A stretch of 25,895 bases of DNA from JASHVB01 sp035486135 (GTDB lineage Bacteria; Pseudomonadota; Alphaproteobacteria; Acetobacterales; Acetobacteraceae): assembly GCA_035486135.1 (NCBI GenBank), contig DATHNI010000453.1, forward strand, positions 1 through 25,895, read 5' to 3'. Shown piece by piece: positions 22,269-25,895 of this stretch. The notes beneath the pieces are model-generated. The model was not told the DNA's origin. It did no database searches and was given only the letters and a program-made list of their open reading frames with translations. The position numbers and the translations under genes were made by a program. Within the stretch, counting starts at the first letter, position 1. Each line of letters opens with the position of its first letter.

Positions 22269-22357
22269 CATAGCTTCCGCGTGGCCCGCAGCTTCACGCT
22301 GGCCCTCGGCTTCACGCGGGCCCGCAGCTTCACGCGAGTACGTACGCTCCCGTACGT
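22269..22357. repeat. Four 18-bp imperfect tandem repeats and an ACGTACG hairpin in the fixJ-fixK intergenic region
   Basis: Units 22269-22286, 22287-22304, 22305-22322 and 22323-22340 follow CGCAGCTTCACGCGGGCC. Right after them ACGTACG (22340-22346) and CGTACGT (22351-22357) form a perfect 7-bp stem with a CTCC loop. The 220-nt region separates fixJ from fixK, so the repeats lie where FixJ would be expected to bind for fixK activation. I see no clear match to a known FixJ box. Confidence 0.7.
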
Positions 22358-22436
22358 CCGTTTCCGAATTTCGAGGCGCATGCCGCATCGGTAGACCTGG
22401 GCCCATCGAAACGGCCACTGGGTGAGGACAACAGCG

Positions 22437-23135
22437 ATGCAAGCCACCATGCAGACGGCGGATCGGGCCCGAAACATCCCCGCATACGTGCTTCGGCAGC
22501 CGGCGACGCCGGACGCGATCGACCTGCTGGAGCAGTTCGGCTCGACGGTGACGGTCCAACGTGAGCATGGGATCTGCGGACAGGGCGATGCAGCCGACTA
22601 TTGCTGGCGAATCCTCTCCGGTTGCGTGCGCACGGTCAAGCTGATGGAAGACGGCCGGCGGCAGGTGGCGGACTTTTTGTTCCCCGGCGATCTGCTTGGG
22701 CTGGACGACCTGGGCACGCATGATTTCGCGGCCGAGGCGGTGACCGAGGTGAAGCTGCGGCGCTATCCGCGGCGAATGGTCGAGGCGCTGGCGGACAGCC
22801 ACACCGCGCTGGCCCGGCGGCTGCGGGCGCTGGCGCTGGCCAACCTGCGAAACGCACATGAGCGGATGATCATGCTGGGCCGCAAGACCGCAGTGGAGAA
22901 GATTGCCTCGTTCGTGCTGGAGATGGACCGGCGCGCCACGGCGCCCGGACAGAAGGTGACCGAGATTCCCATGAGCCGCACCGACGTCGCGGATCATCTG
23001 GGACTGACAGTCGAGACGGTGTGCCGTATCCTGGCGCACATGAAGCGCGAGAGCATCGTTGTGCTGCATCGTAGCGGCATCGAGGTGCTCGATCGTCCGA
23101 CGCTGCGTGCGATGGCGTCCGAGCCGCGGCATTGA
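22437..23135 (+). CDS. fixK: FixK-type Crp/Fnr family transcription factor
   Basis: A 232-residue regulator from ATG 22437, chosen because AGGA lies 8 nt upstream (an in-frame GTG at 22422 is possible). It has a cNMP-binding-type beta-roll (about 30-120), a long dimer helix and a C-terminal HTH with MSRTDVADHLGLTVETVCR. The recognition helix has Glu and Arg in the FNR/FixK positions and Cys196 next to the Arg, where Bradyrhizobium FixK2 has its redox-sensitive Cys183. FNR-type 4Fe-4S N-terminal cysteines are not seen in the normal CX2-5C pattern, so it is not a direct oxygen sensor. It is expected to bind TTGAN6TCAA-type sites such as 21571-21584. It is divergent from fixJ. Confidence 0.88.
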   Translation: MQATMQTADRARNIPAYVLRQPATPDAIDLLEQFGSTVTVQREHGICGQGDAADYCWRILSGCVRTVKLMEDGRRQVADFLFPGDLLGLDDLGTHDFAAEAVTEVKLRRYPRRMVEALADSHTALARRLRALALANLRNAHERMIMLGRKTAVEKIASFVLEMDRRATAPGQKVTEIPMSRTDVADHLGLTVETVCRILAHMKRESIVVLHRSGIEVLDRPTLRAMASEPRH

Positions 23136-23240
23136 TGCGAACCGGCGAAGCAGCTCGTTGGCGCCATAACGTCTGACTCTCCGTCCCTCGTCCCAGCGTA
23201 GGTTTGCGTGCCATAGCGGAACCACAACGGGGTCGCCAGA

Positions 23241-23690
23241 ATGGCAGATAACACCGGCAACGTCTTGCTCAGCTTCCCGGCCCGCTCCCTGACGGACGGG
23301 GAGCGCGAGATCGTGCGTGACTGGGCCGCCGCCCCCGACGGCCGGTCCGCGCTCGTCAGCGAACGCCGGGGCGACGATCCATCGATGCGCCGGCGGATCG
23401 TGATCTCGCGCAGTCATTCGACGCAACCATCTTTCATTGTTCACGCGCCGGAGGGCCTGAACGTCTGGGTGGTTGTCGCCGCGGGCCAAAGCGACGCAGT
23501 CGGGCGCTTTCCGAGCCTGCGCACAGCGCTGGATTATGTCGAAGCTACGATGTTCGGCCCGGCACTGCCGGCAACGCCGGCTGGCGAGGACGGGCTGTCC
23601 GGCCTGGCCGGCGAGCACGATCCGGGCGAGCAGCAGGTCGCCGGCGGCACCGAAGGGCGACACCCTGAAGAAGGGCGACACCCTGATTGA
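23241..23690 (+). CDS. Hypothetical protein (unrecognised), 149 residues
   Basis: The frame runs from ATG 23241 with no strong ribosome binding site. Residues 10-110 look like a compact alpha/beta domain (VLLSFPARSLTDGEREIVRD, RRRIVISRSHST, LNVWVVVAAGQSDAVGRFPS, then a short helix), with codon use like its neighbours. The last 35 residues are low complexity and end in two EGRHP units made by an 18-bp direct repeat at 23653-23685 (AAGGGCGACACCCTG twice). The 3' end may have been extended by insertion of this repeat. No signal peptide or membrane helix. No family recognised. It follows fixK by 105 nt on the same strand, so read-through expression with fixK is possible. Confidence 0.6.
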   Translation: MADNTGNVLLSFPARSLTDGEREIVRDWAAAPDGRSALVSERRGDDPSMRRRIVISRSHSTQPSFIVHAPEGLNVWVVVAAGQSDAVGRFPSLRTALDYVEATMFGPALPATPAGEDGLSGLAGEHDPGEQQVAGGTEGRHPEEGRHPD

Positions 23691-23831
23691 GCGTGGCGGG
23701 CGCGCGGCGAACCGCCCGCCGCCGGCCGTGGCAGGACAGGCTTTTCGCAGCCGTGCACGACCGCCGGTCTTGCCCATCGCAACCCGCCACGCCAGGCCGT
23801 ATTCTGCCGCGACCACGTTGAGGGCCCACCC

Positions 23832-24749
23832 ATGGACCGCGACCTGATCGGCTACGGCGCCAACCCCCCTGACCCGAAATGGCCCGGCGGCGCCCGCCTC
23901 GCGCTGAACTTCGTGCTGAACTTCGAGGAAGGTTCGGAACCCTCGATCCCCGACGGCGATCCCGCGTCCGAATGGGGGCTGACCGAGAACGGTGGGGTCA
24001 ACCCGAACGTGCCTGGCCGGGACCTCTCCGCCGAGGGCATGTTCGCGTATGGCAGCCGCGTCGGCTTCTGGCGGATCATGCGACTGTTCTCCGAGCGCGC
24101 ACTGCCGATGACCGTGTTCGGCTGCGCGCTCGCGCTGGAACGCCATCCGCCGGCCGCCGCCGCGATCCGTGCCGCCGGCCACGATGTCTGCTGCCACGGT
24201 TGGCGGTGGGAGAAGCACTACGAACTGACCGAAGCAGAGGAACGCGCCCGCATCGCCCGCGCGGTGGCGTCCCTGCAACGCACGATGGGCGAGCGTCCGC
24301 TCGGTTGGTACTGCCGCCACGGGCCGAGCGTGAACACCCGCCGCCTGCTGGTCGAGCATGGTGGCTTTCTTTACGATTCGGATGCTTACGACGACGAGTT
24401 GCCATACTGGACGACGGTGCTGGGGCAGCCGCATCTGGTCGTGCCCTATTCGCTTTCCACCAACGATTCCAAGTTCGGCCGCGGCACCTTTGCCACCGGC
24501 GACGACTTCTTCACCTATTGCCGCGACGCCTTCGATTTCCTGTATCGCGAGGGCCGCACCCAGCCGCGCATGCTGTCGATCGGCCTGCACCAGCGCCTGA
24601 TCGGCCATCCCGCCCGCGCGGCGGGGCTGGAGCGCTTGCTCGACCATGTCGGACGGTTCGCCGGCGTGTGGGTCACGCGCCGGCTGGACATCGCCCGGCA
24701 CTGGGCTGCCACCCATCCGGCGCCGATTGCGGGAACCCCGCGAGGCTGA
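23832..24749 (+). CDS. Polysaccharide deacetylase-fold protein, allantoinase PuuE-like
   Basis: A 305-residue protein; ATG 23832 follows GAGGG. It starts DLIGYGANPPDPKWPGGARL and continues LNFVLNFEEGSE, the characteristic opening of the PuuE-type branch of the NodB deacetylase fold. The MTVFGCALALERHP block, CCHGWRWEKHYEL (His of the active-site face) and RHGPSVNTRRLLVEHGG follow, and LSIGLHQRLIGHPAR gives the late His motif. Length matches PuuE (about 300). PuuE allantoinases hydrolyse allantoin without a metal, whereas other members act on sugars or amides. No ureide-pathway genes are near, so the substrate is open. Confidence 0.82.
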   Translation: MDRDLIGYGANPPDPKWPGGARLALNFVLNFEEGSEPSIPDGDPASEWGLTENGGVNPNVPGRDLSAEGMFAYGSRVGFWRIMRLFSERALPMTVFGCALALERHPPAAAAIRAAGHDVCCHGWRWEKHYELTEAEERARIARAVASLQRTMGERPLGWYCRHGPSVNTRRLLVEHGGFLYDSDAYDDELPYWTTVLGQPHLVVPYSLSTNDSKFGRGTFATGDDFFTYCRDAFDFLYREGRTQPRMLSIGLHQRLIGHPARAAGLERLLDHVGRFAGVWVTRRLDIARHWAATHPAPIAGTPRG

Positions 24750-24815
24750 TATCGGAAACCTCCAATGCCGCAGTGCAGCATGAAACCGGGCGCCTGATGA
24801 TTCGTGATTGAAGCC

Positions 24816-25535
24816 ATGCCTCGCAACTGGACGCAGCGTCGCCGCCTCGCCGCGGCCTGGCTGCACGACCGCCGCCAGTTCGCGGAGCCACGGCTGCCGC
24901 GCACTTGCCCTATCTGCGGCTATACCGGGATGTTCATCAGCGTCGGCCACCCGCCGCGCTGGGACGCGCGCTGCCTGAATTGCGGCAGCCGCGAGCGGCA
25001 CCGGTTGCTGTGGCTGTGGGTCACCGAAGGCGGCGGCAACAAGCTCGCCGGCAAGCGCATCCTGCATTTCGCGCCGGAAAAGGTCGTGCTGCGCATGATG
25101 CGCGGCAACGGACAATACGAAACCGCCGACCTGCATCAGCCCGGGGTCACCCACAAGGTGGACATCACGCGGGTGGCGCTGCCCGACGCCAGCTATGATG
25201 TGGTCATCGCCAATCACGTGCTGGAGCATATCCCGGACGACCGCCAGGCGATGCGCGAACTGTTTCGCCTGCTGCGGCCCGGCGGGTTCGCGCTGCTGAC
25301 GGTGCCGCTCAACGCCTCGCGGCGGGAAACTTATGAGGATCCGGCGATTACCGCCCCGGCGGAGCGTCATGCGCATTTCAGTGCGGAGGATCACGTGCGT
25401 TACTACGGCCTGGACTTCGCCGACCGGCTGGCCGAGGTAGGCTTCACGGCGACGACGTTCCGACTGACGCCGGAACAGGAGGTGCGCTACGGACTGTTGC
25501 GCGACGAGTGGCTGTATGTGGCAACGAAGCCCTGA
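24816..25535 (+). CDS. SAM-dependent methyltransferase with N-terminal zinc ribbon
   Basis: A 239-residue protein from ATG 24816 (ribosome binding site weak; an in-frame GTG at 24804 is an alternative). The N-terminus has CPICGY and CLNCGSRERHR, a four-Cys zinc ribbon. A class I methyltransferase domain follows: motif I variant ILHFAPEKVV, the acidic DLHQPG segment, DVVIANHVLEHIPDD (motif IV) and LRPGGFALLTVPL. This type of ribbon-methyltransferase often lies in glycan or LPS clusters, and the next gene starts like a GT9 glycosyltransferase, which supports a cell-surface role. The acceptor is unknown. Confidence 0.83.
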   Translation: MPRNWTQRRRLAAAWLHDRRQFAEPRLPRTCPICGYTGMFISVGHPPRWDARCLNCGSRERHRLLWLWVTEGGGNKLAGKRILHFAPEKVVLRMMRGNGQYETADLHQPGVTHKVDITRVALPDASYDVVIANHVLEHIPDDRQAMRELFRLLRPGGFALLTVPLNASRRETYEDPAITAPAERHAHFSAEDHVRYYGLDFADRLAEVGFTATTFRLTPEQEVRYGLLRDEWLYVATKP

Positions 25536-25538
25536 ACC

Positions 25539-25733
25539 CTCTCCCGCCTGCGGGAGAGAACCTGGCCCCGGGTGCCTGGCCCGGGGGTCGCGGAGTGGAG
25601 CGACTCCGGTGCGGGTGATCCGGTCGGCGGGTACCCTTCGCGGCGGCAGTCCGCGCCATGCGGAGCAGGCCAAGGGGCGTTCGCGGCACGCTCGCCCGGC
25701 GCTTCGCGCCACTCTCTCCCGCAAGCGGGCGAG
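25539..25733. repeat. Run of short hairpins between methyltransferase and GT9 genes
   Basis: The 204-nt gap holds CTCTCCCGC/GCGGGAGAG (25539-25547/25550-25558), CCCCGGG/CCCGGGG (25566-25572/25580-25586), CGGAGT/ACTCCG (25591-25596/25603-25608) and a second CTCTCCCGC-type stem with one mismatch (about 25714-25733). The first and last stems match the repeat type at 6336 and 9823. The last stem ends in GAGG, which also serves as ribosome binding site for the GT9 gene. Confidence 0.7.
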
Positions 25734-25739
25734 GTAATA

Positions 25740-25895
25740 GTGAAAGTGACGAACATCCTCGTCCTGAAGCTTGGAGCGCTGGGCAATATCGTGCTGTCGC
25801 TCGCCGCCTTCGCCGCCATCCGCCAGCACCACCCGGACGGCCGGATCACGCTGCTGACCACCGCGCCTTACGCCGGCTGGATGGCGGATGCGCCC
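25740..25895 (+). CDS. Glycosyltransferase family 9 (heptosyltransferase-like), N-terminal fragment
   Basis: GTG at 25740 is preceded by GAGG at 5 nt; 52 codons are in the window and the frame is open to the edge. The start VKVTNILVLKLGALGNIVLS, followed by LAAFAAIRQHHPDGRITLLT, is the typical GT9 opening (a first beta strand, a KxGxLGD/N-type loop and a helix, then the second strand). GT9 enzymes move heptose or other sugars to LPS core or glycoproteins at the cytosolic face of the inner membrane. The gene continues past the window; catalytic residues are not visible. Confidence 0.8.
   Translation, partial: MKVTNILVLKLGALGNIVLSLAAFAAIRQHHPDGRITLLTTAPYAGWMADAP

Noticed and set aside
22242..25832. 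Minus-strand open frame of 1196 codons across fixK, the deacetylase and the methyltransferase
   Set aside because: It is antisense to several well-supported genes, crosses repeat regions and has no domains; a GC-rich shadow frame.

Overview
This is a GC-rich, gene-dense chromosomal stretch that looks like an alphaproteobacterium, most likely Rhodospirillales/Acetobacteraceae-like. That placement is an inference from base composition, codon usage, a complete FixL-FixJ-FixK oxygen-response set and the family mix; no 16S gene or other marker is present. No phage, plasmid, insertion sequence or CRISPR array was found. The window starts inside one gene and ends inside another.

Left part (1-6260): the C-terminal end of a membrane-anchored, probably kinase-type protein with a Pro/Thr/Ala-rich repeat stalk. 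It overlaps a lipoprotein gene with a degenerate OmpA-like domain. Next come a small DOPA-dioxygenase-family enzyme, a convergent MmgE/PrpD-family gene, and a plus-strand pair encoding a VOC/glyoxalase-fold protein and a luciferase-like (LLM) flavin oxidoreductase.

Middle part (6260-15430): a minus-strand run of cysteine synthase, a large FAD/4Fe-4S dehydrogenase of the YdiJ type and a DUF924 protein, the last two overlapping by 4 nt. Then a DUF1640-like coiled-coil protein, a 46-residue secreted peptide gene with its own terminator, a tRNA-Pro(GGG) with encoded CCA, a short-chain dehydrogenase homologue lacking the usual catalytic residues, and a coupled minus-strand pair (Tat-exported class II aldolase-like protein, then a periplasmic ABC-type substrate-binding protein).

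Right part (15428-23135) is the regulatory core. It holds a 1372-residue hybrid sensor with two complete histidine kinase modules and two receivers, a haem-PAS FixL, a stand-alone receiver, FixJ, and a divergent FixK. A perfect FNR/FixK-type palindrome (TTGAC-N4-GTCAA) overlaps the fixJ stop codon, upstream of the receiver-fixL pair. This suggests that FixK feeds back on the sensor operon. The stand-alone receiver sits where a FixT-like brake or a phosphate sink would make sense.

The right end (23241-25895) has an unrecognised small protein, a PuuE/NodB-type polysaccharide deacetylase-fold protein, a zinc-ribbon SAM methyltransferase and the start of a GT9 heptosyltransferase-like gene, which may open a cell-surface glycan locus.

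The intergenic spaces carry several large palindromes: about 93 bp and 155 bp sharing a core, 100 bp near-perfect, a 135-bp MITE-like element, and several CTCTCCCGC-type hairpins. Many lie at gene 3' ends and probably act as terminators. The best candidates for new biology are the FixK box/stand-alone receiver loop, the double-kinase sensor next to it, and the exported class II aldolase coupled to a binding protein.
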